Below are positions 24,818 through 34,051 of a stretch of DNA of 64,000 nt, piece after piece. The notes under the pieces are model-generated. The model did no database searches, was not told the origin of the DNA, and worked only from the letters and a program-made list of their open reading frames with translations. The stretch comes from Cellulomonas sp. (GTDB lineage: Bacteria > Actinomycetota > Actinomycetes > Actinomycetales > Cellulomonadaceae), in assembly GCF_017744555.1 (NCBI RefSeq), contig NZ_JAGIBD010000021.1:51255-115254 (forward strand), read 5' to 3'. The first letter of the stretch is position 1, and each line of letters starts with the position of its first letter. Made by a program: the position numbers and the translations under genes.

Positions 24818-24823
24818 TACGAT
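24818..24823 (+). promoter_or_regulatory. Possible -10 box (TACGAT) for pdxS
   Basis: TACGAT lies in the 99-base gap before pdxS, 62 bases from its start. No matching -35 is evident. Confidence 0.3.
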
Positions 24824-24885
24824 GACCCGATCGGGCCGCCGGACGGCGCGGCCCACCCATCCCGCACCACGATGTGAGGCTTGAC

Positions 24886-25818
24886 GTGACCAGCGAGAAC
24901 AGCCAGCCCACCACCACGACCGGCGCACCGGCGGCCGGCGTCATCGGCACCGCGCGGGTCAAGCGCGGGATGGCCGAGATGCTCAAGGGCGGCGTCATCA
25001 TGGACGTCGTCACCGCGGACCAGGCGAAGATCGCCGAGGACGCCGGAGCGGTCGCCGTCATGGCCCTCGAGCGCGTGCCCGCCGACATCCGGGCCCAGGG
25101 CGGCGTCGCGCGCATGAGCGACCCCGACCTCATCGACGGCATCATCGAGGCGGTCTCGATCCCCGTCATGGCGAAGGCGCGCATCGGCCACTTCGTCGAG
25201 GCGCAGGTGCTGCAGTCCCTCGGTGTCGACTACGTCGACGAGTCCGAGGTGCTCACGCCGGCCGACTACGCGCACCACATCGACAAGTGGGCGTTCACGG
25301 TCCCGTTCGTCTGCGGTGCGACCAACCTCGGCGAGGCCCTGCGCCGCATCACCGAGGGCGCGGCCATGATCCGCTCGAAGGGCGAGGCCGGCACGGGTGA
25401 CGTGTCGAACGCCACGACGCACATGCGCACGCTGCGTGACGAGATCCGGCGGCTGTCCTCGCTGCCCGAGGACGAGCTGTACCTGGCCGCCAAGGAGCTG
25501 CAGGCGCCCTACGACCTCGTCAAGGAGGTCGCCACCGCCGGCAAGCTGCCCGTCGTGCTGTTCACCGCCGGCGGCATCGCCACGCCCGCGGACGCGGCGA
25601 TGATGATGCAGCTCGGCGCCGAGGGCGTGTTCGTCGGCTCCGGCATCTTCAAGTCGGGCAACCCGGCCGAGCGCGCCGCGGCGATCGTCAAGGCGACCAC
25701 GTTCTTCGACGACCCGGACGTGCTGGCGAAGGTGTCGCGCGGCCTCGGCGAGGCGATGGTCGGCATCAACGTCGACGACGTTCCCGTGCCGCACCGCCTG
25801 GCCGAGCGGGGCTGGTGA
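24886..25818 (+). CDS. pdxS: Pyridoxal 5'-phosphate synthase, synthase subunit PdxS
   Basis: A (beta/alpha)8-barrel protein of 310 residues and one of the most conserved sequences here: [47 protein letters not shown], the long [12 protein letters not shown] segment and [14 protein letters not shown]. PdxS forms PLP from ribose 5-phosphate and glyceraldehyde 3-phosphate using ammonia from PdxT. GTG 24886 has GAGG 6 bases upstream and is favoured over an in-frame GTG at 24874. It overlaps the NUDIX gene. Its partner pdxT lies 2 kb away, separated by the NUDIX gene and the oppositely oriented kynU. Confidence 0.97.
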   Translation: MTSENSQPTTTTGAPAAGVIGTARVKRGMAEMLKGGVIMDVVTADQAKIAEDAGAVAVMALERVPADIRAQGGVARMSDPDLIDGIIEAVSIPVMAKARIGHFVEAQVLQSLGVDYVDESEVLTPADYAHHIDKWAFTVPFVCGATNLGEALRRITEGAAMIRSKGEAGTGDVSNATTHMRTLRDEIRRLSSLPEDELYLAAKELQAPYDLVKEVATAGKLPVVLFTAGGIATPADAAMMMQLGAEGVFVGSGIFKSGNPAERAAAIVKATTFFDDPDVLAKVSRGLGEAMVGINVDDVPVPHRLAERGW

Positions 25819-26441
25819 CCCAGGAGCACGAGGTGCCGGGGGCCGTGGACGACGTCGTGGCGTCCGCGGCCCCCGGCACGTCTGCGCCCGGCGACGGCGA
25901 GCTCGGTCACGCGCTCGGGCCCGACTGGGTGCGTGGCGACGACGGGCTGCTGTTCCGTCGGGCCGCGCGCGTGATCCTGCTCGACGAGCGCGACCGGGTC
26001 CTGCTGATCCGCGGGCACGACGTCGACCAGCCCGCGCGCAGCTGGTGGTTCACGATCGGCGGCGGCATCGACGCGGGCGAGGACGCGCTGGCGGCCGCGG
26101 TGCGCGAGGTGCACGAGGAGACGGGCATCGTGCTCGACCCGGCCGCCGTGCACGGCCCGGCGTTCACGCGGTCGGCGATCTTCGACTTCTACGCGCAGCA
26201 CTGCCGGCAGGATGAGGAGATCTTCGTCGCACGCGTCGCGGCGTCGGCGTTTGCGGGCATCGACCGCGCCCGGTGGACGGCCGTCGAGCACGACGTCATC
26301 GACGAGCTGCGCTGGTGGTCGCTCGACGACCTGGCGCGTGTCGAGATCGAGGTGTTCCCGGAGCGGCTCGTCGAGCTCGTCGCGGGGCTGCTGCCCGAGT
26401 GGGACGGCGTCACGCGCCACCTCGGGCTCACGCACGAGTGA
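25815..26441 (+). CDS. NUDIX hydrolase
   Basis: A 208-residue protein with a complete Nudix box at residues 83-105 (G-x5-E-x7-REVHEETGI). Its glutamates would bind Mg2+ for cleavage of a nucleoside diphosphate linked to another group. A 40-residue Ala/Gly-rich N-terminal extension precedes the fold. The WWSLDDL motif after the box is common in ADP-ribose or dNTP pyrophosphatase-like members, but the substrate cannot be assigned. GTG 25815 overlaps the pdxS stop by 4 bases, so it is co-translated with PdxS. It is convergent with kynU, with a 7-base gap. Confidence 0.87.
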   Translation: MTQEHEVPGAVDDVVASAAPGTSAPGDGELGHALGPDWVRGDDGLLFRRAARVILLDERDRVLLIRGHDVDQPARSWWFTIGGGIDAGEDALAAAVREVHEETGIVLDPAAVHGPAFTRSAIFDFYAQHCRQDEEIFVARVAASAFAGIDRARWTAVEHDVIDELRWWSLDDLARVEIEVFPERLVELVAGLLPEWDGVTRHLGLTHE

Positions 26442-26448
26442 GCGCCGG

Positions 26449-27702
26449 TCACGTCACGACGCTGCGCCGCCCGTAGGCCGGGTCGAGGTGGTCCCCGGCG
26501 GCGAGCACGTCGGCGAACGCCCCGGCCGCGGCGAGCATGTCGCCGTGCGTCAGGTACGGGGCGGCGACGCCGAGGCGGACGACGTCCGGCGTCCGGAAGT
26601 CGGTGACGACCCCGCGCGCGGCGAGCGCCTGCACGACGCCGTACGCGTCCGGGTGCCGGACGGCGACCTGCGACCCCCGCTCGGCGTCGTCGAGCGGCGA
26701 GACCACCTCGACGCCCGGCACGAGGGCCTCCAGGCAGTCGCGCAGGAACCGCGTGAGCGACGACGACCGCCGCCGGACGTCCCGGACGTCGACCCCGTCG
26801 AACGCGTGCAGCGCCGCCTCCAGCGCGAGCAGCGACAGCATCGGCGGCGTCCCGATCCGCGCCCGGGCGATCCCCGGGGCGCCCTCGTACGCGCCCGCCA
26901 TCGCGAACGGCTCCGCGTGCCCGTTCCACCCCGGCAGCACGTTGACGAACCGCTCCTGGTGACGCGCCGCGACGTACCCGTACGCCGGTGACCCGGGCCC
27001 GCCGTTGAGGTACTTGTACGTGCACCCGACGGCGAGGTCGACTCCGTGCAGGTCCAGGTCGACCGGCACGGCACCGGCCGAGTGGCACAGGTCCCACACG
27101 CTGACGGCACCCGCCGCGTGCGTCGCGCGCGTGAGCGAGGGCAGGTCCCACAGGCGGCCGGTGCGATAGTCCACGTGCGACAGGACGACGGCGCCGACGC
27201 GCTCGCCGCGGCGCGCCAGGTCGTCGAGCAGGGCGGGCACCGCGTCCGGACCGGAGTGCTCGACACGCCACCCCACCTGCGCGGCGACGCCCGCGACGAC
27301 GTAGAGGTCCGTGGGGAAGGAGCCGGGGTCGGTGACGACGACGCCGGCGTCGGGCCGCAGCGCGACGGCGGCGTGCAGCGTCTGGTGCAGCCGGACGGTC
27401 GTCGAGTCGCCGACCACGACCTGCCCCGGGGCGGCACCCACGATCCGCCCGACCGCGTCACCGACCCGGGTCGGCGCGTCCCACCACCCGTGCGTGTTCC
27501 ACGAGTGCACGAGGTCGCGGCCCCACTGGTCGCGGACCGCGCCGGCGAGGGTCTCGGGGACGGTCGCGGGCAGCGCGCCGAGCGAGTTGCCGTCGAGGTA
27601 CACGATCCCGTCGGGCAGCAGGAAGCGGTCGCGCAGGTCGGTCGCGGCGTGCTCGTCGTCGAGCGCGGCGGCGCGTCGGGCGAGGTCGGCGGGGTGCGGC
27701 AT
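26449..27702 (-). CDS. kynU: Kynureninase
   Basis: A fold-type I PLP enzyme of 417 residues with the kynureninase landmarks [56 protein letters not shown] and the Schiff-base lysine K230 in [15 protein letters not shown]. It cleaves kynurenine or 3-hydroxykynurenine to anthranilate derivatives and alanine in tryptophan breakdown. No tryptophan dioxygenase or formamidase gene is nearby. The ATG at 27702 has no Shine-Dalgarno but a TAGGCT -10 box 8 bases upstream, so the mRNA is probably leaderless. The gene sits between pdxS and pdxT, the makers of its cofactor. Confidence 0.92.
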   Translation of the reverse strand: MPHPADLARRAAALDDEHAATDLRDRFLLPDGIVYLDGNSLGALPATVPETLAGAVRDQWGRDLVHSWNTHGWWDAPTRVGDAVGRIVGAAPGQVVVGDSTTVRLHQTLHAAVALRPDAGVVVTDPGSFPTDLYVVAGVAAQVGWRVEHSGPDAVPALLDDLARRGERVGAVVLSHVDYRTGRLWDLPSLTRATHAAGAVSVWDLCHSAGAVPVDLDLHGVDLAVGCTYKYLNGGPGSPAYGYVAARHQERFVNVLPGWNGHAEPFAMAGAYEGAPGIARARIGTPPMLSLLALEAALHAFDGVDVRDVRRRSSSLTRFLRDCLEALVPGVEVVSPLDDAERGSQVAVRHPDAYGVVQALAARGVVTDFRTPDVVRLGVAAPYLTHGDMLAAAGAFADVLAAGDHLDPAYGRRSVVT

Positions 27703-27710
27703 GGCACCGG

Positions 27711-27716
27711 AGCCTA
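27711..27716 (-). promoter_or_regulatory. Leaderless -10 box for kynU
   Basis: TAGGCT on the minus strand ends 8 bases before the kynU ATG. Transcription would begin at or next to the start codon. Confidence 0.5.
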
Positions 27717-27749
27717 CGGACGCGCGCGAGCGGGCGGCGGGCAGCCACC

Positions 27750-27755
27750 TAGAAT
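27750..27755 (+). promoter_or_regulatory. Leaderless -10 box for pdxT
   Basis: TAGAAT ends 8 bases before the pdxT GTG, and no Shine-Dalgarno is present. With the kynU box it forms a compact divergent promoter pair inside about 60 bases. Confidence 0.55.
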
Positions 27756-27763
27756 CGCCCGTC

Positions 27764-28375
27764 GTGACCGTCACCATCGGAGTCCTCGCCCTGCAGGGCG
27801 ACGTGCGCGAGCACGTGCACGTCCTGTCCTCGCTCGGTGCTCGGGCCGTCCCGGTCCGTCGCGAGTCCGAGCTCGCGTCCGTCGACGCGCTCGTGATCCC
27901 CGGCGGGGAGTCGACGACGATCGACAAGCTGCTGCGGGCGTTCGAGCTCGTGGGGCCGATCCAGGAGCGGCTGCGCGCCGGCATGCCGGCGTACGGCTCG
28001 TGCGCAGGGATGATCCTGCTCGCCGACCGGGTGCTCGGCGGGATCGAGGGGCAGCAGACGCTCGGCGGCGTCGACGTCACGGTCCGGCGCAACGCGTTCG
28101 GGCGGCAGGTCGACTCGTTCGAGACGGACCTCGTGATCGACGGCGTCGACGACTCCGCGACCGACCCGGTGCACGCCGTCTTCATCCGTGCGCCGTGGGT
28201 CGAGGAGGTCGGTCCGGCCGCGACGGCGATCGGCCGCGTGGAGGTCGGGCCCGCCGCCGGTAGGATCGTCGCCGTCCGTCAGGGGCCGCTGCTCGTCACC
28301 TCCTTCCATCCGGAGGTCACCGGCGACACCCGGGTGCACCGTCTGTTCGTCAAGATCGTCCGCGAGAGCGTGTAA
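27764..28375 (+). CDS. pdxT: Pyridoxal 5'-phosphate synthase, glutaminase subunit PdxT
   Basis: A class I glutamine amidotransferase of 203 residues with the triad C80 ([11 protein letters not shown]), H182 and E184 (FHPEVT), and the PGGESTTI oxyanion-side motif. PdxT makes ammonia from glutamine for PdxS in the 12+12 PLP synthase complex. GTG 27764 starts the conserved [14 protein letters not shown] opening ([15 protein letters not shown] in form) and is probably translated from a leaderless mRNA. yebC follows 15 bases downstream, as in many actinobacteria. Confidence 0.95.
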   Translation: MTVTIGVLALQGDVREHVHVLSSLGARAVPVRRESELASVDALVIPGGESTTIDKLLRAFELVGPIQERLRAGMPAYGSCAGMILLADRVLGGIEGQQTLGGVDVTVRRNAFGRQVDSFETDLVIDGVDDSATDPVHAVFIRAPWVEEVGPAATAIGRVEVGPAAGRIVAVRQGPLLVTSFHPEVTGDTRVHRLFVKIVRESV

Positions 28376-28390
28376 GGGGTAGCGAGAGCG

Positions 28391-29146
28391 ATGTCGGGTC
28401 ACTCCAAGTGGGCCACCACGAAGCATAAGAAGGCCGTGGTCGACGCCAAGCGCAGCAAGCTCTTCGCGAAGCTGATCAAGAACATCGAGGTCGCGGCCCG
28501 CACGGGCGGCGGTGACCTCGCCGGCAACCCGACGCTCTTCGACGCGGTCCAGAAGGCGAAGAAGAACTCGGTCCCGATCGACAACATCAACCGTGCGGTC
28601 AAGCGCGGGTCCGGCCAGGAGGCCGGCGGCGCCGACTACACGACGATCATGTACGAGGGCTACGGCGCGGGCGGCATCGCGGTCCTCGTCGAGTGCCTCA
28701 CGGACAACCGCAACCGTGCGGCGTCCGACGTGCGCGTCGCGTTCACACGCAACGGCGGCCAGATGGCCGACCCGGGCTCGGTGTCGTACCTGTTCTCCCG
28801 CAAGGGCGTCGTCATCGTCCCCAAGGAGGGCACCGACGAGGACGCCGTCATGGAGGCGGTCCTGGACGCCGGCGGCGAGGAGGTCAACGACCTGGGCGAG
28901 GCCTTCGAGGTCCTCTCCGAGGCCACCGACCTCGTCCCGGTCCGGACGGCCCTGCAGGAGGCCGGCATCGAGTACGACTCGGCCGACGTCGTGTTCTGGC
29001 CCGCCACCCAGATCGAGGTGGACGCCGAGGGCGCCCGCAAGATCCTGCGGCTCATCGACGCGCTCGAGGACTCGGACGACGTGCAGAACGTCTACGCGAA
29101 CTTCGACGCGTCCGACGAGGTCATGGCCGAGCTCGAGAACGACTGA
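28391..29146 (+). CDS. yebC: YebC/PmpR-family protein
   Basis: The 251-residue protein starts with the invariant [14 protein letters not shown] and contains [21 protein letters not shown] and [22 protein letters not shown]. The family has been described both as DNA-binding regulators and, for some members, as translation factors that help ribosomes at proline stretches. The three-domain length is normal. ATG 28391 has an AAGGGG site upstream. Its place directly before ruvC is conserved across many bacteria. I make no claim about which function applies here. Confidence 0.94.
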   Translation: MSGHSKWATTKHKKAVVDAKRSKLFAKLIKNIEVAARTGGGDLAGNPTLFDAVQKAKKNSVPIDNINRAVKRGSGQEAGGADYTTIMYEGYGAGGIAVLVECLTDNRNRAASDVRVAFTRNGGQMADPGSVSYLFSRKGVVIVPKEGTDEDAVMEAVLDAGGEEVNDLGEAFEVLSEATDLVPVRTALQEAGIEYDSADVVFWPATQIEVDAEGARKILRLIDALEDSDDVQNVYANFDASDEVMAELEND

Positions 29147-29199
29147 CGCGCCGGTGCGGCGTCCGGTCCGGGCGCCGCACGGGCTGCGACGATACGAGC

Positions 29200-29766
29200 G
29201 TGCGCGTCCTCGGAGTCGACCCCGGCCTGACCCGGTGCGGTCTCGGCGTCGTCGACGGCCTGCCCGGCCGGCGCGCCCGGCTCGTGGCGGTCGGCGTGGC
29301 CCGGTCCGAGGTGGGCCTCGACGTCGACCAGCGGCTGCTCGCGATCGAGCGGCAGGTCGAGGAGTGGATCGAGGAGCACGGCCCCGACGCGGTGGCCGTC
29401 GAGCGCGTGTTCGCGCAGCACAACGTCAGCACCGTGATGGGCACGGCACAGGTCGCGGGCATCGCGATGGTCGCCGCCGCGCGCCGGCGCATCCCCGTCG
29501 CACTGCACACGCCGAGCGAGGTCAAGGCCGCCGTCACCGGCAACGGCCGGGCCGAGAAGGCGCAGGTCCAGACCATGGTGGCGCGGCTGCTCTCGCTCGA
29601 CGAGCTCCCCAGGCCCGCGGACGCCGCCGACGCGCTCGCGCTGGCCGTCTGCCACCTGTGGCGGCCCGCCGGTGCGCTCGGCGCCCCGCAGCGGGCCCCC
29701 GGGTCGATGACGTCGGCGCAGCGCGCGTGGGCGGCGGCCGAGCAGGCGGCCCGACGACGCGGCTGA
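29200..29766 (+). CDS. ruvC: Holliday junction endonuclease RuvC
   Basis: RuvC cuts Holliday junctions symmetrically. The 188-residue protein has the RNase H-like acidic set D7 ([10 protein letters not shown]), E68 (VERVF) and D141/D144 ([12 protein letters not shown]). A 25-residue tail follows the catalytic domain. GTG 29200 directly opens the first strand. It lies 54 bases after yebC and 82 bases before ruvA. No LexA box is visible directly before ruvC; one lies between ruvC and ruvA. Confidence 0.95.
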   Translation: MRVLGVDPGLTRCGLGVVDGLPGRRARLVAVGVARSEVGLDVDQRLLAIERQVEEWIEEHGPDAVAVERVFAQHNVSTVMGTAQVAGIAMVAAARRRIPVALHTPSEVKAAVTGNGRAEKAQVQTMVARLLSLDELPRPADAADALALAVCHLWRPAGALGAPQRAPGSMTSAQRAWAAAEQAARRRG

Positions 29767-29778
29767 CGCGCGTGTCCT

Positions 29779-29794
29779 TCGTACAGGTGTTCGC
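29779..29794 (+). promoter_or_regulatory. LexA (SOS) box candidate upstream of ruvA
   Basis: TCGTACAGGTGTTCGC matches the actinobacterial SOS consensus TCGAAC-N4-GTTCGA at 10 of 12 arm positions. It lies 55 bases before ruvA, just after ruvC, so damage induction may act on ruvA-ruvB separately from ruvC. Confidence 0.55.
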
Positions 29795-29848
29795 CTGCGT
29801 GTGTCAGAGTGGGGGCGGCACGGTTCGGTCGACGAGAGGGGTGTGCCG

Positions 29849-30460
29849 GTGATCGCGTCGGTGCACGGCACGGTGCAGGCGGTCCGGCTGGACGCGGCGG
29901 TCGTCGAGGTGGGGGGAGTGGGCCTGCTCGTGCAGGCGACACCCACCACGCTCGCGGGCCTGCGGGTCGGATCGACGGCGCAGCTCGCCACGTCCCTCGT
30001 GGTCCGCGAGGACTCGCTCACGCTGTTCGGCTTCGCGGACGCCGACGAGCGCGAGGTCTTCGAGCTCGTGCAGACGGTCAGCGGCGTCGGACCCCGGCTG
30101 GCCCTCGCGATGCTCGCGGTGCACACGCCCGACGGGTTGCGCCGGGCCGTCGCCGACGAGGACCTCGCCGCGCTCAAGCGCGTGCCGGGCATCGGGCACA
30201 AGGGCGCGCAGCGGATCGTGCTCGAGCTCGGCGACAAGCTCGGGCTGCCGTCGTCGGCGGTCGCCACCGGTTCGCCCGTGCCGTCGGACGACCGCCGGGA
30301 CCAGGTCGTCGAGGCGCTCGTCGGCCTCGGCTGGACCGCGCGTGCCGCTGGCGACGCGGTCGACACGGTGCTGGAGTCGAGCCCCGGACCCGTCGGCGCG
30401 GACGAGGTCGCGGGCGTGCTCCGCGCCGCGCTGCGCACGCTCGGCGGCGGCCGTGGCTGA
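29849..30460 (+). CDS. ruvA: Holliday junction branch migration protein RuvA
   Basis: RuvA binds the four-way junction and loads RuvB. The 203-residue protein begins with VIASVHGTV (domain I, OB fold) and has two helix-hairpin-helix motifs ([13 protein letters not shown] and [12 protein letters not shown]). It ends in domain III, which contacts RuvB ([16 protein letters not shown]). GTG 29849 is chosen over an upstream in-frame ATG/GTG at 29801 because family members start at this point and GAGAGGGG precedes it. It overlaps ruvB by 8 bases. Confidence 0.95.
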   Translation: MIASVHGTVQAVRLDAAVVEVGGVGLLVQATPTTLAGLRVGSTAQLATSLVVREDSLTLFGFADADEREVFELVQTVSGVGPRLALAMLAVHTPDGLRRAVADEDLAALKRVPGIGHKGAQRIVLELGDKLGLPSSAVATGSPVPSDDRRDQVVEALVGLGWTARAAGDAVDTVLESSPGPVGADEVAGVLRAALRTLGGGRG

Positions 30461-31505
30461 CGAGGAGCTGGTCACCGAGCGGTTCGACGCGGAGTCGCTC
30501 GTCCGGTCGGCCGCCGACGACGTCGAGCGCGCCGCCGAGGCGGCGCTGCGCCCGCGCCGGCTCGACGAGTTCGTCGGGCAGCGCGTCGTGCGCGACCAGC
30601 TCTCGCTCGTCCTGCAGGCCGCGCGTGCGCGAGGACGAGCGCCGGACCACGTGCTGCTGTCCGGCCCGCCCGGCCTCGGCAAGACGACGCTCGCGATGAT
30701 CGTCGCGGCCGAGCTCGGAGCATCGCTGCGCGTGACCAGCGGCCCGGCGATCCAGCACGCGGGCGACCTCGCGGCCGTCCTGTCCTCCCTCGAAGAGGGC
30801 GAGGTGCTGTTCCTCGACGAGATCCACCGCCTGGCACGTCCGGCGGAGGAGCTGCTGTACGTCGCGATGGAGGACTTCCGGGTCGACGTGGTGGTCGGCA
30901 AGGGGGCCGGAGCGAGCGCGATCCCGCTCGCGCTGCCGCCGTTCACGGTCGTCGGTGCGACCACCCGCGCCGGGCTGCTCCCAGCGCCGCTGCGCGACCG
31001 CTTCGGGTTCACGGGCCACCTCGACTTCTACGCGACCGAGGAGCTCGAGCGCGTGCTGGTCCGGTCGGCCGGGCTCCTGGGGGTCCCGCTGGCAGGCGAG
31101 GCTGCCGCCGAGATCGCCTCGCGGTCGCGGGGGACGCCGCGCATCGCCAACCGCCTGCTGCGACGCGTCCGCGACTGGGCCGAGGTGCGCGGGGACGGCA
31201 CGCTCAGCCTCGACGCCGCGCGCGCGGCGCTCGAGGTGTACGAGGTGGACGCCCGGGGCCTGGACCGGCTCGACCGCGCGGTGCTCTCGGCGCTGTGCAC
31301 GCGCTTCGGCGGCGGACCGGTGGGACTCACCACGCTCGCCGTCGCCGTCGGCGAGGAGCCCGAGACGGTCGAGACCGTCGCGGAGCCGTTCCTGGTGCGC
31401 GAGGGTCTCGTCGGGCGGACGCCGCGGGGTCGCGTGGCGCTGCCGGCGGCGTGGCAGCACCTGGGTCTCGCCGTGCCGCCCGGGCCCGGCACGCTGTTCG
31501 GCTGA
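30453..31505 (+). CDS. ruvB: Holliday junction ATP-dependent DNA helicase RuvB
   Basis: An AAA+ motor of 350 residues. The Walker [10 protein letters not shown] sits at residues 71-79, Walker B is LFLDEIHR, sensor 1 lies in VVGATTRAG, the arginine finger region is LRDRFG, and a C-terminal winged helix reads [15 protein letters not shown]. It drives branch migration with RuvA. GTG 30453 lies within the end of ruvA, so the two are coupled. A promoter for yajC follows in the 110-base gap after its stop. Confidence 0.96.
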   Translation: MADEELVTERFDAESLVRSAADDVERAAEAALRPRRLDEFVGQRVVRDQLSLVLQAARARGRAPDHVLLSGPPGLGKTTLAMIVAAELGASLRVTSGPAIQHAGDLAAVLSSLEEGEVLFLDEIHRLARPAEELLYVAMEDFRVDVVVGKGAGASAIPLALPPFTVVGATTRAGLLPAPLRDRFGFTGHLDFYATEELERVLVRSAGLLGVPLAGEAAAEIASRSRGTPRIANRLLRRVRDWAEVRGDGTLSLDAARAALEVYEVDARGLDRLDRAVLSALCTRFGGGPVGLTTLAVAVGEEPETVETVAEPFLVREGLVGRTPRGRVALPAAWQHLGLAVPPGPGTLFG

Positions 31506-31547
31506 GACAGGTGCGGGCCGGCCGGAACTTCGCGTACCGGTCGCACG

Positions 31548-31576
31548 TTGGAGGCACCGGCCGCTACGCCTAGACT
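31548..31576 (+). promoter_or_regulatory. Promoter of the yajC-secD-secF-apt run
   Basis: TTGGAG (31548-31553), 17 bases, then TAGACT (31571-31576) lie 40 bases upstream of yajC. They fit the housekeeping sigma-factor pattern. Confidence 0.55.
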
Positions 31577-31615
31577 GCGGCGGACACCGACGACAGATCC
31601 GGAGCTGTAACCCGC

Positions 31616-32026
31616 ATGGGCAACCTCTCGTTCCTCATCATCCTCATCATCGCGTTCGGCGCCCTGTGGCTCATGTCGAGCCGCACGCGCAAGCAGCAGC
31701 GTGCCGCGTCCGAGTTCCGGAACAACCTGGTGGCAGGTGACGAGGTGATGACAGGCTCCGGCCTGTTCGGGACCGTCGTGGACGTCGAGGACGACGTCAT
31801 CACCCTCGAGACGAGCCCGGGCGGCGCACAGACGCGATGGATCCGCGCAGCCATCGCGAAGCGCGTCGACCCCGTCGTCGAGGACACCACCGCCGACGAC
31901 GAGCTCGAGCCGGCTGACGCCGAGGCCGACCGCCTCACGCGGGCCGACGACGAGGTCATCGATGTGCCCGACGACCTGTCGTCGCTGTCCGACGTCCGCA
32001 AGGATGACGAGCCGGACACCAAGTAA
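31616..32026 (+). CDS. yajC: Preprotein translocase subunit YajC
   Basis: A 136-residue protein with one N-terminal membrane helix (SFLIILIIAFGALWLM, residues about 5-20), the conserved TRKQQRAASEFRNNLVAGDEVMT segment and a beta domain. A long acidic tail rich in Asp/Glu follows. YajC associates with SecDF and the SecYEG translocon. GGAGCTG precedes the ATG at 31616. The tail is longer than in E. coli YajC but acidic extensions are common in actinobacteria. Confidence 0.92.
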   Translation: MGNLSFLIILIIAFGALWLMSSRTRKQQRAASEFRNNLVAGDEVMTGSGLFGTVVDVEDDVITLETSPGGAQTRWIRAAIAKRVDPVVEDTTADDELEPADAEADRLTRADDEVIDVPDDLSSLSDVRKDDEPDTK

Positions 32027-32110
32027 TCGCACGGCCCGGGTGACGACGCCCGGGCCCGGACCCCACCGGCCGCTCCCCGTGGCTGGTGCGCGCACGAGAG
32101 AAGAACTCCG

Positions 32111-34051
32111 TTGGCCCCTCCCTCACGCCGTCAGAGGCCCTTCCGCACGCTCGGCGTGCTCGGGATCCTCATCGTCGCCATCGTCGCCTCGCTCTTCGCA
32201 GGCACCAAGTGGTCGGACGCGACCTGGACCCCGAGCCTCGCGCTCGACCTCGAGGGTGGGACGCAGATCATCCTCAAGGCGAAGCCCGTCGGGGACGAGA
32301 AGGTCACCTCCAACACGATCTCGCAGGCGATCGAGGTGATCCGGCAGCGCGTCGACTCGTCGGGCGTCGCGGAGGCGGAGATCACGAGCCAGGGCTCCGA
32401 CCAGATCGTGGTCGGGCTGCCGGGCAAGCCGAGCGAGGAGACCCTCAAGCTCGTCCGCACGCCCGCGCACATGGAGTTCCGCCCGGTCCTCGCGGTCGGT
32501 GCGCCGACGCCCACGTCGGCCGACCAGCCGTCGGCCTCGCCGACGCCGACCGCCACGGCCGGTGCCGCGACGGACTCGGGCACGCAGCCGACGGACGCGG
32601 CGACCGCGCCGGCCGACGCCGCCGCGACCCCCGAGCCGACCCCGTCCGCCAGCGCCCCGGCGTCGGACACGCCGACCAAGGCGGCGCCGGACAACGCCAG
32701 CGACGCCGCGTACTACGTGACGCCGGCCGTGCAGGAGAAGTTCGACCAGCTCGACTGCACGAGCGCCGACAACCGCACGGGTGGCTCGTCGGGTGACCCG
32801 GACGTCGCGTTCGTCACCTGCGACCCCGACGGCAGCGCGAAGTACATCCTCGGCCCGGTCGAGATCCAGGGGTCGGAGATCGCGAGCGCGAGCTCGGGCC
32901 GCAACGTGCTGCCCAACGGCGGCGTGGGCACCGAGTGGGTCGTCAACCTCAAGATGAAGTCGAAGGGCACGTCGCAGTTCACGGACGTGACCACCCGGCT
33001 CCAGGGCCTGACGTCGCCCCAGAACCAGTTCGCGATGGTGCTCGACGGCCTCGTGATCTCCGCGCCGAGCCTCGCGCCCAACGTGATCATCTCGAACGGA
33101 CAGGCCGAGATCTCCGGCAGCTTCACGCGCGAGTCCGCGGCCTCGCTGGCGAACCAGCTCAACTTCGGTGCCCTGCCCGTGACGTTCGAGGTGCAGAGCG
33201 AGGACCAGATCTCCGCGACGCTCGGCGCCGAGCAGCTCGAGAAGGGCCTCCTCGCGGGCCTCATCGGCCTGATCCTCGTCGTCATCTACTCGATGCTGCA
33301 GTACCGCGCGCTCGGCCTGCTGACCGTCGCGTCGCTCGTCGTCGCCGCAGCGCTGACGTACGGCATCATCACGCTGCTGTCGTGGACGCAGGGCTACCGG
33401 CTGTCGCTGCCGGGTGTCGCCGGCCTCATCGTCGCCATCGGCATCACCGCCGACTCGTTCATCGTCTACTTCGAGCGCATCCGTGACGAGCTGCGTGAGG
33501 GCCGGACCCTCGCCGCCGCCGTCGACCGCGGGTGGGAGCGCGCTCGGCGCACGATCCTGGCGTCCGACGCGGTGAACTTCATCGCCGCCATCGTGCTCTA
33601 CCTGCTGGCGGTCGGCGGGGTGCGCGGCTTCGCGTTCACCCTCGGCCTCACGACGATCATCGACGTCGTCGTCGTGTTCCTGTTCACGCACCCGATGATG
33701 CAGCTCATCGCCCGCATGCCGTTCTTCGCGCACGGGCACCCGTTGTCCGGCCTCGACCCGCGCCGGCTGGGCGTGGACGCGACCCGGTACGTCGGGCGCG
33801 GCAAGGTCGTCTCGGGTCCGCGGACCACGACGACGACGGACGACGTGCCGGCCGACGCCGCGCCGGCGCCCGCGTCGCGCGTCCCGGTCGGTGTCGGCGG
33901 CGGTCAGACGATCGCCGAGCGCCGCGCCGCGGCGAAGGCCGCCGCGCAGGACGCGTCGGCCGCGTCGCCGCCGACGGCGGGGGTCAGCCCTGACGACGGC
34001 GCGCAGGAGTCCGGGACCGAGTCCGGTCGCACCGAGGGGAACGAGCACTGA
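32111..34051 (+). CDS. secD: Protein translocase subunit SecD
   Basis: SecD uses the proton gradient to pull exported proteins across the membrane. The 646-residue protein has TM1, DLEGGTQIILKAK, the large periplasmic P1 domain, and the C-terminal transmembrane block with GLIVAIGITADSFIVYFERIRDE. The start is TTG 32111 with GAGAAGAA upstream; no ATG or GTG fits better. A Pro/Thr/Ala-rich low-complexity insertion of about 70 residues interrupts the P1 region (roughly residues 130-205). A charged Ala-rich tail follows the last helix. The stop overlaps the secF ATG. Confidence 0.93.
   Translation: MAPPSRRQRPFRTLGVLGILIVAIVASLFAGTKWSDATWTPSLALDLEGGTQIILKAKPVGDEKVTSNTISQAIEVIRQRVDSSGVAEAEITSQGSDQIVVGLPGKPSEETLKLVRTPAHMEFRPVLAVGAPTPTSADQPSASPTPTATAGAATDSGTQPTDAATAPADAAATPEPTPSASAPASDTPTKAAPDNASDAAYYVTPAVQEKFDQLDCTSADNRTGGSSGDPDVAFVTCDPDGSAKYILGPVEIQGSEIASASSGRNVLPNGGVGTEWVVNLKMKSKGTSQFTDVTTRLQGLTSPQNQFAMVLDGLVISAPSLAPNVIISNGQAEISGSFTRESAASLANQLNFGALPVTFEVQSEDQISATLGAEQLEKGLLAGLIGLILVVIYSMLQYRALGLLTVASLVVAAALTYGIITLLSWTQGYRLSLPGVAGLIVAIGITADSFIVYFERIRDELREGRTLAAAVDRGWERARRTILASDAVNFIAAIVLYLLAVGGVRGFAFTLGLTTIIDVVVVFLFTHPMMQLIARMPFFAHGHPLSGLDPRRLGVDATRYVGRGKVVSGPRTTTTTDDVPADAAPAPASRVPVGVGGGQTIAERRAAAKAAAQDASAASPPTAGVSPDDGAQESGTESGRTEGNEH

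Noticed and set aside
24787..24885. PLP or other riboswitch before pdxS
   Set aside because: The gap is short and shows no conserved structure. PdxS control by an MocR-type regulator would need its gene, which is not here.
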